From positions 3,720,001-3,784,000 of the forward strand of contig CM074762.1 in assembly GCA_037355855.1 (NCBI GenBank): a stretch of 64,000 nucleotides of DNA, in the 5' to 3' direction. Shown piece after piece: positions 51,201-63,874 of this stretch (position 1 is its first letter; every line of letters begins with the position of its first letter). The notes beneath the pieces were generated by a model. That model saw only the letters and a list, made by a program, of their open reading frames with translations, had not been told where the DNA came from and did not search any database. This stretch comes from Pseudo-nitzschia pungens. Lineage: Eukaryota > Bacillariophyta > Bacillariophyceae > Bacillariales > Bacillariaceae. The position numbers were made by a program, and so were the translations under genes.

Positions 51201-54200
51201 CTGTTGATCGAAGTGAAACAGAGGTGAATTCAGTTCACGAGTGAATGTACAAGACAAAACAAAAATGAGCGAAACGGAAAGAAAGAACCTTAAGAGGTAT
51301 GAGTTACTTCGTATTTGCCAAAGAGACGTACCCCAACCGATTGTAATTGGAGCTCCACTGCATGCCGGATTATCGCCTAGAATGATAGGGTATTCGGTAA
51401 TGGTTAAATCTCCAAATCGGACTTGCTTGCTTTTCCGTCGTCATAATAGTATCGTTTGATAGTAGCAAGAAGAGTATTTCAGTTCTGGGTTGGCTTTCAA
51501 AGAAATTATGAGAGCAAACGAATATGTCGAAAGAGGACGATTCATTTAAAATGTTTTTCTATCGTACGAGTAAGATTTACCTCGTTTGTGCTAATTGTTG
51601 TGGAGGTCGAGTGGTAAGTAATAGGGTGCGAATAGACTCTTCTTGAAGGTAAGGCCTTACTCGTACTATGTGGCGATAATTGGCATCGAAGTTCCATGAA
51701 TGGCGCGATGGCTATTGCCTACTGCTTGGCTGTACAGTTGTATCATGTACAATTGAATCAGTAAAGCAGTATTGTTCCTACGGAGTCATTCTGTAGAGCG
51801 ACTGCAAGTGCGAATAGTTCTCAAGCGAGTTGTTTGAGATTCACACCGTAGGTATTTACTTCTCTCATCTTTTTTTGAGAAGAAAGGAATTTTTTTAAAT
51901 TAACAGCCACGCGACGCTTAAATAAGCGACAAGCTTACCAGCCCGAGGAAGGTTTGAACAGAGGAAAATGAAACTCAAATAATAAACAACATTATGCATG
52001 AAAACCAAGGCGACGAACCGCATCATAACGACGTCTAGACGTGACTTATAACCGATTGCAAAATACTAGTAACAGTTAATAATGATTATCAGTCCTTCCA
52101 TTCTTACGGTACTCCGGGATTTTTGTCGTACGGTACTGTAAGGTTACTTACTGTACAACACGTACTACAGAATTCCTATCAGCTGTCCCCGGGTTTCAGT
52201 AGAAATTAGTAGTCGGGGACGTAGAACGCGGGGACAGCTGATAAGAACTTTGTAGTAGCACAAAGCACATCGCTATCAGTCCGAAGATTCTGCGATAATG
52301 TATGCTCGATTTTTTGGCATTCGGATGACCCTGGAACAAAAAAATTATTCCGAATGATTCGTTCGAAATACGGAAATTTTCGGCTCACTGTGCAAGACGA
52401 AAACGTGTACTAAATCTATGTGTAAGGATGTTCTTTTTGGCTTGTATTCGGGTTCTTTGTTGTCGACTATGAAGTAACCTTACGGTAAGAAGTGTTATTT
52501 TTGGTGCTGCTGCGGCTGTTGTTGTTATTGTTGCTTCATCTCCCTATTGTGTGATGAGCTTGGTGGAGTCTAGATGCTCATGACCTGCGAAATGTTGGGT
52601 TGCTCTGTACTACAATAAGAGTGAGGTTATTCACTACTAGTTACTCTAGGGATTCATCCACCTCAAAGTTGTTTCGGTTTTCACCAATCCAACCATCAAA
52701 GAAGATGACAAAAATAATACCATTGATGCCAACAATCATCATGAATAGTAGTAAAGGGGACTGCCCTGCCAACTATACTGAATAGAAGGAGTCGAGGCAC
52801 ATGCTCAGTGTGCTGAAGGGAATCAAGCTGATTGGACCAGGGAAGTGACAGCAAGTTGCTGATAAGCACGATGCTGGTGAGAACTCTGCTAGGTGATATG
52901 GAATCCATTCCAAAGAAATACTCTACACGCTACAGGAAATCAATCCCCCCATGAAGAGCCAACCTGGAATGTCAAAGAGGTGAAGTATATCAAATACTTA
53001 TTGATTAGTAAGAAGGCCAGACTTCTAGATGGTCCTTCATGATTGCTGGACACAACAGTATGATGGTGCTCTACCACTAAGTCAACCATCCAAACTGATG
53101 CTTGAAGAGCTAGATACAACAGCAGCTGCTGCCCCTCCTCTTTTGGCCCCTACTCCAAATTGTCCAACAGATTGTAACATGCTAGCGTAGGCTAGTAGTG
53201 TTATGACTGGATAATTAATGGAATCCCATATGGGAATCGAATATGAAGGTATCAGTGAATGGATATATCATATATACATACATTGAGCTATGGTTGAGTC
53301 CCAGATTAATATATATGCCTCATTGTATGACTCGACAATGGATCAATATTCATGGCAAGAGCATGCCTAATTTGGTAATACGCCAGGCATGCGCCGACAT
53401 TGAAGTTTTCATGTATTCTGATTGTTAATACCTCGTAAATTCTCTAAACACACACAATTATTTACTACTTGACAAATTTCTACCACAGAGTGTTACATAG
53501 ATAGTTGCAGGGTGGACAGAGGATAAAGTAGTAAGAGTTTGGCAGCTTCTTCAAAGAGAACGTATCACAGAGGAAAATGAGCTCTGGATCCAGGAGACAG
53601 GTCTAGGAGACAAGTGCTTTGCCAGCAGAACAACTTCCGCAAAAAAGCAAATGTGGATAGACTAGCACTACTTGCTGAAAAAAAAGAAACAACAACTGAA
53701 GCAAGTGCTGCTCCAACGAGGATGCTGTTAATGGATGCTGTTAATGGATGCCCTTCAAGCTTGTATTGATGCTGGCACTGCAATGAATACTTTGCTTTTT
53801 TGGTGGTTTGACAGGAACACCATAAGATAGAGTACAATTTTCCTCTCTCTATTAGCTTGTCCAAAAGAGTTGCATTTCAGTTATTAGAATCCCCAAACTT
53901 CATCCCCTACTTGGAGAGTTGTCAAAACAATTTGCTCCATCATGTCTGAATCTGTCTGACCATATTTGATGAGGAAGTCTTTTGCCGTTGAGTTGAAAGC
54001 TGAATCCACAACAATGTTTGCATTTTAAGAAACTCATCCTGGAGACTTGCCATCTTTTGATAAAACCTGTGCTACTAGTATTCTGCTTGAGAGTACTATC
54101 ATGCCAACACCTTACATCATTCAAAGGAGAAGTCCAGATCCCTCCATCCAGACAGAAAAAACAGAGTTAATGTAAGTCCCAGCAGTCCATCCATTGTAGA

Positions 54201-55289
54201 ATTTGTTTGTAAGTTAGCCAAAAAAAAAACATCATTGGATATCACTTATTTTCTCAATTTAGTAAATGTGTCTCAAATTTTATTTTTTTGAAAAAAGAGT
54301 TCAATCTCAATTCGTTGTATTCTAGATGCACAATGAGTGGTTCCCAAAACTAATATGCACATGTAACATTACATAATAGTGACATGGCACTATTATTATT
54401 ATGTGTTATGTCACACAGATGTACAAATCTAACAATTTTTCAGAATCTGACCAAGAGAAATTTCCCCAGTCAGATCTGAACAAGTTTCAGATTTAAACAG
54501 AATTGCGTGTCACGCGCAAAAAGAATCAATACAGGTGCAGCTAGTCACTAAACAGAGAATTTCTGTTTTGATTCAAAACAGGATTCTAAATTCCAAAATA
54601 GGACTTGTCCCTGCCTGTCTGTCATCCATTTTTTATGTGTCCATTGGGTGCGCCAAAAAGAATGAAGGCATATAATCTAGGATGTGATATGATGCATATT
54701 AGTTTTGGGAATCTCTCAATCAATAAGAAACAATTACTGTATTTCTTATTTATCAGTATTTTTTGTCTTCTCAATTTTCAATTTTCAACTCATCAGAAAC
54801 TCCCCCCTTTCACCAAAGTGAGAGTTCAGATTTACAAAGTTTATTAAGGTTAATATTATTTCTTTACAACTCCACCAATTATTACGAAGTACAGTAAGTT
54901 ACTTCGTACTACGTATGGTACCGTACGGTACGGTAGTAATTACTTCCAAAAATTACAGAAGTCTTACGCGAGAGCAAGTCCAGTAAGACCTACCTGGCAC
55001 CAGGTACCGGGTAAGGCTTACCTTGTAGCTCGTACCGATGTTATGATTCGTTCATTCATTCACCTCTTCCTCTCCTAGTAATCTGTATTCCGTAAGGGGG
55101 GTTACGGGCGAGCCAGGACATGAAGAGACTTTTTACCCGTGATACCGGTGAAGAAAACAGGGACAGGGCTCTTGAGACTCTAAAAGTATCATACAGTGAA
55201 GGGTGAACAGTGAACACACTGCCGTAGCTGAGTAATCAACAACATCGACTACCAATCCCAAGAGAAGTCGACGATATCACTTGAATAGA
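51201..55289. other. Gene-poor region (about 4 kb), possible decayed mobile sequence
   Basis: No convincing gene. One plus-strand frame (ATG 51265, beginning MSETERKNLKRYELLRICQR) could be a small exon because it is followed by GGTATGAG, but there is no other support. The middle (52.6-54.2 kb) has a different texture: GATGAC/AAGAGC-rich segments, a doubled GGATGCTGTTAAT (about 53719-53745) and AT-rich text. It may be an old degraded element. GTAC-rich patches occur at 52105-52160 and 54885-55030. Confidence 0.45.
54885..55035. repeat. GTAC/GGTACC-rich patch
   Basis: Words such as ACGAAGTACAGTAAGTTACT, GGTACCGTACGGTACGG and GGCACCAGGTACCGGG are concentrated within about 150 bp upstream of CNOT9. 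Confidence 0.6.
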
Positions 55290-56536
55290 ATGTCATCGAC
55301 TGTGTCTGGGAATAGCTCGGGCCATTCACTCTCTGCGGGTCCATCGAATTCCACAAGCGGGAGTGGTGGAATGGATGAACTGCTGCCGCTTGTTCTGCAA
55401 CTGACAAATGCAGAAAGCGTGAGTAATTACTCTTCAGTTTTGGCCTTTGCAATCGCTTCAGCGTAATGAATATCCTGCTCTGTTTCGACTACAATTCTTT
55501 TGGACCTTGAACTCAATGCTATTTTTTGGATGTCAAAATTACGCGTCACGAAACTTTTACAATGTCTAACTCAAATAATAATTGGACAACATTCATCGTT
55601 GGGTTATCGGAAATGAATACAACCAAACACAAACCAATTGAATCCGTCAAAACGTAGCGCGAGGTGGTCCTTTTGGAATTGTCCAAAAAGCGAGAATTGT
55701 TCGCCGATTTGGCTCCCATCTTATGGCACTCAACAGGAACTGTCGCTGCGCTCTTGCAAGAGATCGTCTCCATTTATCCGCTGCTGACCCCGCCCACCCT
55801 GACCGCCCATGCATCCAACCGGGTTTGCAATGCCCTTGCCTTGCTGCAATGTGTGGCTTCCCATGCAGATACTCGACAACCCTTCTTGGCCGCACAAATT
55901 CCACTTTATTTATATCCATTTCTGAACACACAAAGCAAATCCCGACCCTTTGAGTATTTGCGACTAACAAGTCTGGGTGTGATTGGAGCGCTCGTTAAAG
56001 TTGATGACACTGAAGTGATCAGCTTCCTTCTCAGCACAGAAATCATTCCGCTTTGTTTGCGAATCATGGAAACGGGGTCAGAACTCTCGAAAACCGTAGC
56101 GACCTTCATTGTTCAAAAAATTTTGTTAGAAGAAACGGGGCTGAACTACGTTTGTGCGACAGCTGAACGTTTCTATGCGGTGTCGACTGTTCTTGCAAAT
56201 ATGGTAAAGCTTCTGCAGGTTCATCCCTCTGTTCGATTGTTGAAACACGTGGTTCGATGTTATTTGAGATTAGCAGACCATCCGAGAGCGCGTGAGGCAT
56301 TGAAGACCTGCCTTCCTCTTTCGCTAAAAGATAACACTTTTGGACCGCACTTGCACAATGATCCGACCGTACAGAAATGGCTGGCGCAACTATTGGCGAT
56401 TGTTGGAAGGGACGATGGGACCGGTGACACAAATGGAGAGAACGGGAACAACAGCAATGACGGCAAGAAAAACCCGTTGCTGTCACAGCCATCCGGATCG
56501 GCGATGTATCTGCAGAAAGATCGTGATGGTAAATAA
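55290..56536 (+). CDS. CNOT9: CCR4-NOT complex subunit 9 (CAF40/Rcd1)
   Basis: Exons 55290-55418 and 55658-56536 give 335 residues; the 239-nt intron (GTGAGTAA...AAACGTAG) is phase 0. Exon 1 encodes a Ser/Gly-rich start and [13 protein letters not shown]. Exon 2 is highly conserved: [79 protein letters not shown] and [20 protein letters not shown], the armadillo-repeat fold of CAF40. It is a core subunit of the CCR4-NOT deadenylase that helps dock RNA-binding proteins. The C-terminus is Asn/Gly-rich and less conserved. Exon 1 is short and separated by an intron, so a simple ORF call would lose the true start. Confidence 0.95.
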
Positions 56537-57061
56537 CTGATGCGGGCATATTCGTTTGCCGTCAAATATATGGGAATAATCTTTCAAATCATGCGAATCA
56601 ATCAAAGATAGAAGAAGATCAACAACAAAAAAGGGTTCTGGTCTCAAATACGACGGACTTCGAAGTCTCATGCGGCAAACAAGATGGCTTTCCTTCTTGC
56701 CAACTAGGAGCATATTTTTCTATTTCTACACTTTACCCATTATATCAGTCGTCGTGGGAGTATGATCAAAGGCACATAGTAAGAGAACATGAGAGGTAAC
56801 TACGATCCGCAGCTGTCGGAAACAACAACTCTACTGCAGCTGCCTAGTGAAACGAACTCCAAATCGAAGTAAAATCGAAGGTGAATAGAATAAAACGCAG
56901 TTGAAATTATGATTACCAGAACAATAGTGTGGTGTATTGATACGAATTCGTCAAATCCCTGCTTCATTGAAATCCGTGAGTACAGAAAAAGAAGTGGAAC
57001 GAGATACTACGAGATTTCCTTTTCTGGGCAGTTGAAAATAACATTGATTTATCATAATTTT
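56537..57061. other. Convergent 3' region
   Basis: AT-rich 525 bp between the stops of CNOT9 (+) and the MBOAT gene (-). No gene supported. Confidence 0.5.
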
Positions 57062-58700
57062 TTACTCGGCTTTGGGCTTATCCTTCTTGGGAGATGGTAA
57101 ATTGGATAGAATAATGTAGTACACTACGCATCCGATGTGTCCAAAATAGTAAAAGCTCTTGTAAACATCAAACGACCAACCACCGGCAAGCATGGTGAAT
57201 GGCAAAATGAGATAATTGATAGTGATAGACGTCGCCAAAATAGCGAGAATGCCATAAGGAGAATAAGGTGCCTTCGAAAAGTAAGGCGAGAGCTTCTTCT
57301 TGGCCATACGATCGCAAAATGATGGAATTGGTACCGAAAGGAAAAAGATGTAGTATCCTGGATAAAATCCGTGCCAAAATGCACTCATCGAATAAACGGC
57401 TGCAAGACTTCCCCCTGTGCGCATGTAGACGTATTTCGACAACCACAAAGATGTCTTCTTATTCCAACTTCTCGACATGATGGAAACATCAGGAGCAGTC
57501 TCAAAGGTGACAATGTCAATGTTGTTGGACGTTTCCCATCCCTTTTCGGCTCCGTTCTCGTCATATCCATCAAATCCTGCATACCAGATGTTTTGTGCAC
57601 CTTCGGCATTCTTCCATCCAAAATAGTATTTCTCGCGGAGTGCGAACAAACCCACCCAGACGTGGAAAAATCGGTTTAGGAATGGCTTCTTCAGAAATTC
57701 TTCGGTCAAAATGTAAGGCGTGCTATTCTGAGGGTCGTTAGGATCGAGAAGTGGAAACTTGGCGCTTAGAGTCAAGTGGATTCCAAGGGCAACCAAGCAC
57801 GTAAGGAACGGTTTGAGTGTCGCCATGACATTGTTTGGAATCTTCATTTTTCCATCAGGTGTTTTGAAAACACTTCCATCAATTGCCTTGGCATATGTTG
57901 CGTATTCTGTTGCAGGACCTGCAAGCAAGTTTGCAAAGCAGAAAGTGTATCCAAGAAACTCAATCAAGCTAGGCGGACTCGTCAAAGCAAAGGGGGCACA
58001 TTTCTTGGCTGCTCTGTCTGCTTTGTCCTTTGCCAGGAGTTCACCGTCGTAGAGATTGTATCCAATCATGTACAGCTTCTGTGTCAAAACCATTTGAGTG
58101 CCCGTGAAGTCCAAATCCCATCCAAGATAATTGATATACTGTCTGTGGAGGTGGCCCAGTGTCATGTACGCCATGGCGAAAACGGGCAAAGCTGTCTTCA
58201 AAGTCTTGCGGGGTAGAGTCAAAATCAGTCCATACGCAACCAAAGAGCTGATCAAATGATGAATCCACTGTACTCCCAGGGTGAACTGAAGCAGAAACGC
58301 TCCAAGAAGGAATGAAAAAATATGTCTTGGAAGACCGAAAGGGATTTGGGCCATAATGATACCAAGAGGGTAGCACATAAACATACCCAGGACGTAAGAC
58401 ACGGTTTCGATGTCCATGCCGGCGGCATCGGCAATGCCAGATACCTGAGCCGTCACGACATCTGGAACTGTGAGAATCGAGATGTCATAAATGAGTCGGA
58501 GAAAGGCAGAGATTTTCTTGTTAGATTTTAACGAATCAAGCCCATACACGCGCAATGTTCAAAACAATGGGAATCCGTTATTCATTATTTCTTTGAACGG
58601 ACATACCCAGCACAACTGTTTTCTCGCAAACAGGTCCGAATGAGTAGATAAACTCAATCAAGGCATCGATTGGACCCGTAATCACTGAGGGGAGCTCCAT
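57062..58700 (-). CDS. MBOAT-family lysophospholipid acyltransferase
   Basis: Exon 1 (58700-58607) starts MELPSVITGPIDALIEFIYS; a 139-nt intron (GTATGTCC...TCTCACAG) joins in phase to exon 2 (58467-57062), giving 499 residues. Many hydrophobic segments are present. The family core WYAGFDGYDENGAEKGWETS, SIMSRSWNKKTSLWLSKYVY and SMSAFWHGFYPGYYIFF holds the conserved Asn (WNKKT) and His (FWHGFYPGYY) of MBOAT enzymes. The composition and length match ALE1/LPCAT-type acyltransferases that reacylate lysophospholipids at the ER. The C-terminus is Lys-rich (PSPKKDKPKAE), consistent with an ER-retention-like tail. Without the first exon the N-terminal membrane segment would be mis-called. Confidence 0.92.
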
Positions 58701-59953
58701 TGTTTCTCTTTTTCTTATTGAAGTCGCAACTCCAGTATTCAGGATTTACTACACTCCCAGGGTGAAACAGTCCTGATGAAAGATTTGTACGATGGCAATT
58801 CACACGATGAAAAAGGAATCCACCGTAACTAGTGAAGAAAAAAAGTTGCTCTGTGAAATGACACGTACGTGCATATCATTACTCGTGCTCTACGGTAACG
58901 GCACGTATCTCCGAACGGCACAATAGTGGATGCAATTGAGTCATGGAACTGTGTGATTGATGAGGACCTGTACTGATGATGTCGAATTGCGAGGAGGTCA
59001 ACGTGGGCATCAGATTTTGCTCTGTTTTCCCAAAATTTTAGCTCGGGGAGCGGTGAGGATGATTCTTTTCAATTCCGAACGTCAGCGTCACGTCCTGCCT
59101 TCCGGTGCCAGATTTGTTGATCCATTCGACTCGATCTAAAATACTTTTGTACGAAGTAACCTTATCGATAATGATGCCAGCAGCGTGGTGTTCCTCGGGT
59201 AAGAGTAAGATTACCGGTAGAAGTTACTCGTGCCGGTATTCTTTTTTTAAAATTTGTACTACCGGTACTTACCTCCTAAATTTGTACTATAAGTACCTCC
59301 GGTCCAAAGTAACCTTACTGTAGCTTCTAGCACATATTTTTGAACTTGGGATCAATTTTTAACCAATTCAAATGGTTCTTTTTGAGGCAAACGCTCCTCA
59401 ACAAACTCCTTAGTATGCCTGGTTAGACACTAGTTAGGCTAGTGGTATTGGTCTACCTTTCATCGGGACGCAAAGTCAGCTCTTACTGCCCTAGAAATGT
59501 GATTTGACCGGTTGGAAGGGTTCCATCTGGCATTTGAACCTCAGGGAAGGTTCTTTCGAAAGCTGAGACAGTAAGCTTTTTTGGGTGTCTTATTTATATC
59601 AACTAGAAGAGTGTTCTTGACGATGATATTTGTCGTCCAAGTTGAGCCATTTTTGCTCAACTGACAGTAAAAACAGCGTGATAGTGCTAGTAATTGATTT
59701 TGTGTGTGTTCTATCACAGTGATTTTGATGCGTACCTATTTTAAATATCTGGTAAAAATTTGGCAGAAACTCTACATATTTCTACGCTAAATGATACAGT
59801 ATTTGGACCGCATAAAGAAGGGTCATTGATATATTATTTTTGTCCGGAGGTAGTACTTTGTAATTTGTAATTTTATCCCTCATGCATCATAATGTAACAG
59901 AAGGATCTGCATTTGTGGTCAGCACTATTAGTATGACTGACAACACCAGAAAT

Positions 59954-60021
59954 AAATGAGAAAATTCCCACAGAGTCGTACTACTTTAAATGAGAAAATC
60001 CCCACAGAGTCGTACTACTTT
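59954..60021. repeat. 34-bp tandem duplication
   Basis: AAATGAGAAAATTCCCACAG and its following 14 bases are repeated once almost exactly (start 59954, second copy at 59988); only one base differs. Confidence 0.85.
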
Positions 60022-60587
60022 GATATTTGCCCATTGGCAAGCAATAGAGATCAAATAACAAAGAGCAGCAATAACAGCAGCACACAAAGTGCTGGTAAAT
60101 GGTGAGTCTACATAGGATACTGTTCAGCTGCTATTGCATATACTCCAATACTACAGGATACTCTCCTAGAGGTATGATAGGATCAGTCTACAGGGAGGGC
60201 ATGATGGGTTGCTTAGTTTAAAGGAAATAAGGACAAAAGAAGTGGGAGCTGAGCTGAGCACAGCTCAACTCTATATTTGTGACAACACTCGTAAGCTCAT
60301 ACTAGTAGCAGTGCTGTGTTGTACTGTATAAGTTAATTGTATGCTTGCTTGCTGCACTTGCTTGCACTAATTGCTGGGCTTGGCATATGGTTCCAGTGCA
60401 TATATTACATGCTGACCATACCTGACAGCAGTAGCATAATACTATAGCCTCTTAGCTTGGTGGCTACAGCATCCTAAACCCTGCAGCACCGTGCTACTAG
60501 ATGCTTGGGTTCCTATGGCTAGGCATCTAGAACTGGTTCAAATTCTTCATTACCACCACACCCCCATGGCAGCCTGTCACAGTATCC

Positions 60588-60702
60588 TACTAAGCCTGCT
60601 GCTAAGCCTGCTGCTAAGCCTGCTGCTAAGCCTGCTGCTAAGCCTGCTGCTAAGCCTGCTGCTAAGCCTGCTGCTAAGCCTGCTGCTAAGCCTGCTGCTA
60701 GG
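60588..60702. repeat. 12-bp minisatellite, AAGCCTGCTGCT, about nine to ten copies
   Basis: Nearly perfect copies of AAGCCTGCTGCT. The array makes a false Leu/Ser frame on the plus strand and a false Ala/Gly frame on the minus strand. Confidence 0.95.
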
Positions 60703-63700
60703 CTGCTATACAACTAGAGGCTAAGGTACTATGTAGCTCTCATACAGATCCCTACACAGGATCCAGCAACATACTTAGTAGTATCCTCAGCACCATGTTG
60801 GATATCTTTACAGTACAGAGCAAAACCACCAATCTTAATTGGGTTTGTACAAGCAAGTAAATATGCTGCTCCCTCCTTAAGAAACTGCTGATTTATCCAT
60901 GGCTAAACCTGGATCAGAATTTTAAGAAATTATGAATTCGTCCCCTTTATGTTGACAAAATCCTCATTAGTTATTTTCTTTCCACTCAGGGTGTAATTGA
61001 GTTCAATAAGTTTGAACAATTGATCACATGATATTTTGATAAAGTTGATATTGCAGAGTCTAGTACTACAGTCCTACTTCTACTAGAAACAAAGATATCA
61101 CTATTAACCTTTGTGTGTTATTGCAACTTGTATTCTCTTAATTTGGTTACCAACTGGGAAGTCTCCTAAATGCAAATATAGGAATTCAACAGTACTATTG
61201 ATAGTAGGCAATTCATTTCTTTTCTGGAAAATATTTTAGGCTAAATTTTTTCTTTTTTTGGAATTGATCTTGGAGATTTATATTCCAGTTCTATTCTGGT
61301 TGAGAGGAGTTTGTTTTTAGTATAGTATTTCACTTTTATGCTCATTGTTTTGTAAGAAAGACTCATCACTTGGCACAGCTATCCATTTCATTCTACCAGG
61401 TTTATTTTGGAATCATGTCATGATTCCAAGTTGTCAAATCTTTTGTACAATCTAAAAGAAATACAGTAATTCATACTTTTCAAAATCTGTTGAATATAGA
61501 ACCTAACTGTCAATAAAGAGAATAGAAAACAATGCTATTTCCATAAAAATAAATTCAACAAGTGTTGAAATTATGAAGAAGTTTATGTCCACAAAAATTG
61601 CACAGTACATATGAGTATTGAATACAACAGCAAGCGCTGTCATGAATATAGCAGCTCCTACTTCTTTTTTCTCCTTTAAGTTCAGCACCCTATCATGCTC
61701 TCTCTGTAGACCAATTCCTTCTTTGCACTACTACCTCTTGGGGAGTATCTTTTTATAGTGCCTGAGAAGTGTATACGATAGCCTTGGACAACATCTTCTC
61801 TAGACTCACTATTTGCCAGCACTTGGCACTTTGTTGCTGTTGCTGTTGCTGTTGTTGTTATTCTCTCTATTGCTGACGAGCAATATCAACGTAATGGTAC
61901 CAGCACTTGTACCTCCTTTTGTATGAGAATAATAATGATAATAATGGTCTGGTAATTTTACGTATGGTAATTACTGTATTCAATAAGGTGGACTCAAATA
62001 TCATAATACAGTAAGGGTTTAGTCACTAATTCTGTCTGGTTTTTGTATACAGGTTATGAGCCAGAGCAACAGCAGAAGGTCCTCTGTTTTTGCTAACTGT
62101 AATCATTCCAAGAGTACACCTTGGACACTAATTTATACCTGATGACAGAAATGGCAAGGTCACAAGCTGGCAAGGTCACGAGCGTGCAAACGGTACCCAA
62201 CATGCCTTGTGTTGCGCACCTAACCTTTTCTTACATTGGGCCACAAAATTTGCTCGTAATTACGAAAAAAACTCCATTTCAACAACCACATCAACAAGGA
62301 CCTGTCTCAACCCCCTATCTCCATAACCAACTGTGTTGTAATTATACCATTCTAGCTCAAGCATCTACACTATCAGAGGAAGAAGACTTGCAAGTTTCAA
62401 ATTGATTGGAGTGTCTGCTTGGGAGCAGCGAACTGGCAAAGCAGCAGCAAAATTGGTTCTTTTTTTCGATTGAAAAACTACCCCGGTCCAAACTACGGCA
62501 AAAATTAATATCTCTGTCCCCACTCCATCAATTCGGACCGGACCACTTGTGAGGAGTAGCGCGAGCACTTGTAGTTAATGTTGTTAGTGGTTTAAAGTGA
62601 TTTATTTGTTACAGAGAGACATGCCTTTATTATTCTTTCTCGTTGCAAATACATGTTATCAGAGTAAAAAAAAGTGATCGGAACCTCTATTTCGAACCTC
62701 TACTGGGTAGACTGACAGACGTTGAGACAGAAGGATTGTTTTTAGGTGTCTAGTGTTAAAGTCGTCTGCTGACGCACGTGTAGAAAATGTACTGTGTTCT
62801 ACGGTGTCTCGACGAGGTCAGTGACTAAACCCTTATGAGTCCCATTAGGGATTTTTTTTGCTATGCCCACATCCATCAAAATGAATGAATCAAAAAAGAA
62901 AGAATACGAAGTAGGGAATCTTACGGTAAGATTACAAGCACGAAGGAATGTAAGACAAACTGCAAAATTTCGTTTTGTGACTGTTTCAAAGCTCGCCCTA
63001 AATAACAGCACAAAAAACAGAGTACGAGACGCGCGCGCCTGGCGACTCAAAAAATGAAGAGGAAGTCGTACCACTACCGTAGTACGATGAATTACGGTAA
63101 GAAGTGCTAACATGATGTAATTTCTTCTACATGGATCAGGAGCAGATCTTCGTAGCAATTTGTAATCGTATTACCAGTAGTAATATCAGCCGTACGGAAC
63201 CCGTTTAAGGTACAATGGGTGACTCTCAAATGCACGTTTTATCCCGACGGCGTGAATTGATATTCATGATCGAATATGATATAAAAAGACATTGTTTTAG
63301 CTCCTTTCGTCGTTTGGCTAGCCGTTATCCTACTCAGTGAAAAAGTTTTACCGTGACATTGCATCCATAAATAAATAAATCGCACAACGGAAGCAAGCGT
63401 TAAAAAGGTTGAGCTTTTTCAAAACAACCATTTCAAACTCATCCGTCGCAGAAACAGATGTGAAAATCGCCAATTTTCTGCGAGTCTCCCAATCTCATGG
63501 TTTATTCCTTAGAACTAGGGATACAACGACAACGATCCAAACAACGGAGAGTAAAGGATTGGAGCAACCGTCAAGGAGTTTCGATACAGCTGTCTCGACT
63601 CACAATTTCTTGACCAGAGAAATAAACAGTATTACAGTTACCTTGACCTAACTGCAATCAACTGTCCATCACCGACCAATATCAAACAATAAATCAATTC

Positions 63701-63799
63701 GATCTATCATTTCATTGACGTTGTCCCTCTGGCAGTCATTCAAATTCTGTTGTTCCTGTTCATAACAAATCAATCCTTATTTTCGAATCAATTCACATC

Positions 63800-63874
63800 A
63801 TGTTTCACCGTACAAGCAACAACGCACAGCCATCACAATCGAACGCAGGGAATTCTCGGCGTGGGGCTTTCAGA
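63800..63874 (+). CDS. Possible first coding exon of a gene leaving the window
   Basis: ATG at 63800 starts MFHRTSNNAQPSQSNAGNSR and continues RGAFR to a donor GA|GTGAGTCTAC at 63874 (25 codons). The Asn/Gln/Ser-rich N-terminus, an AT-rich CA-rich leader upstream and the good donor suggest a genuine first exon; the rest lies outside the window. Confidence 0.4.

Larger units (their letters stand above)
58701..63799. other. Gene-poor, repeat-rich region (about 5 kb)
   Basis: No convincing gene. It contains GTAC-rich patches (59145-59330), a 34-bp tandem duplication (59954-60021), a 12-bp minisatellite (60588-60702) and GTTGCTGTTGCT-type repeats (61830-61860). AT-rich runs dominate. Short frames are probably chance. 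Confidence 0.45.

Noticed and set aside
60491..60724. Leu/Ser-rich plus frame and Ala/Gly-rich minus frame
   Set aside because: Both are translations of the 12-bp minisatellite.
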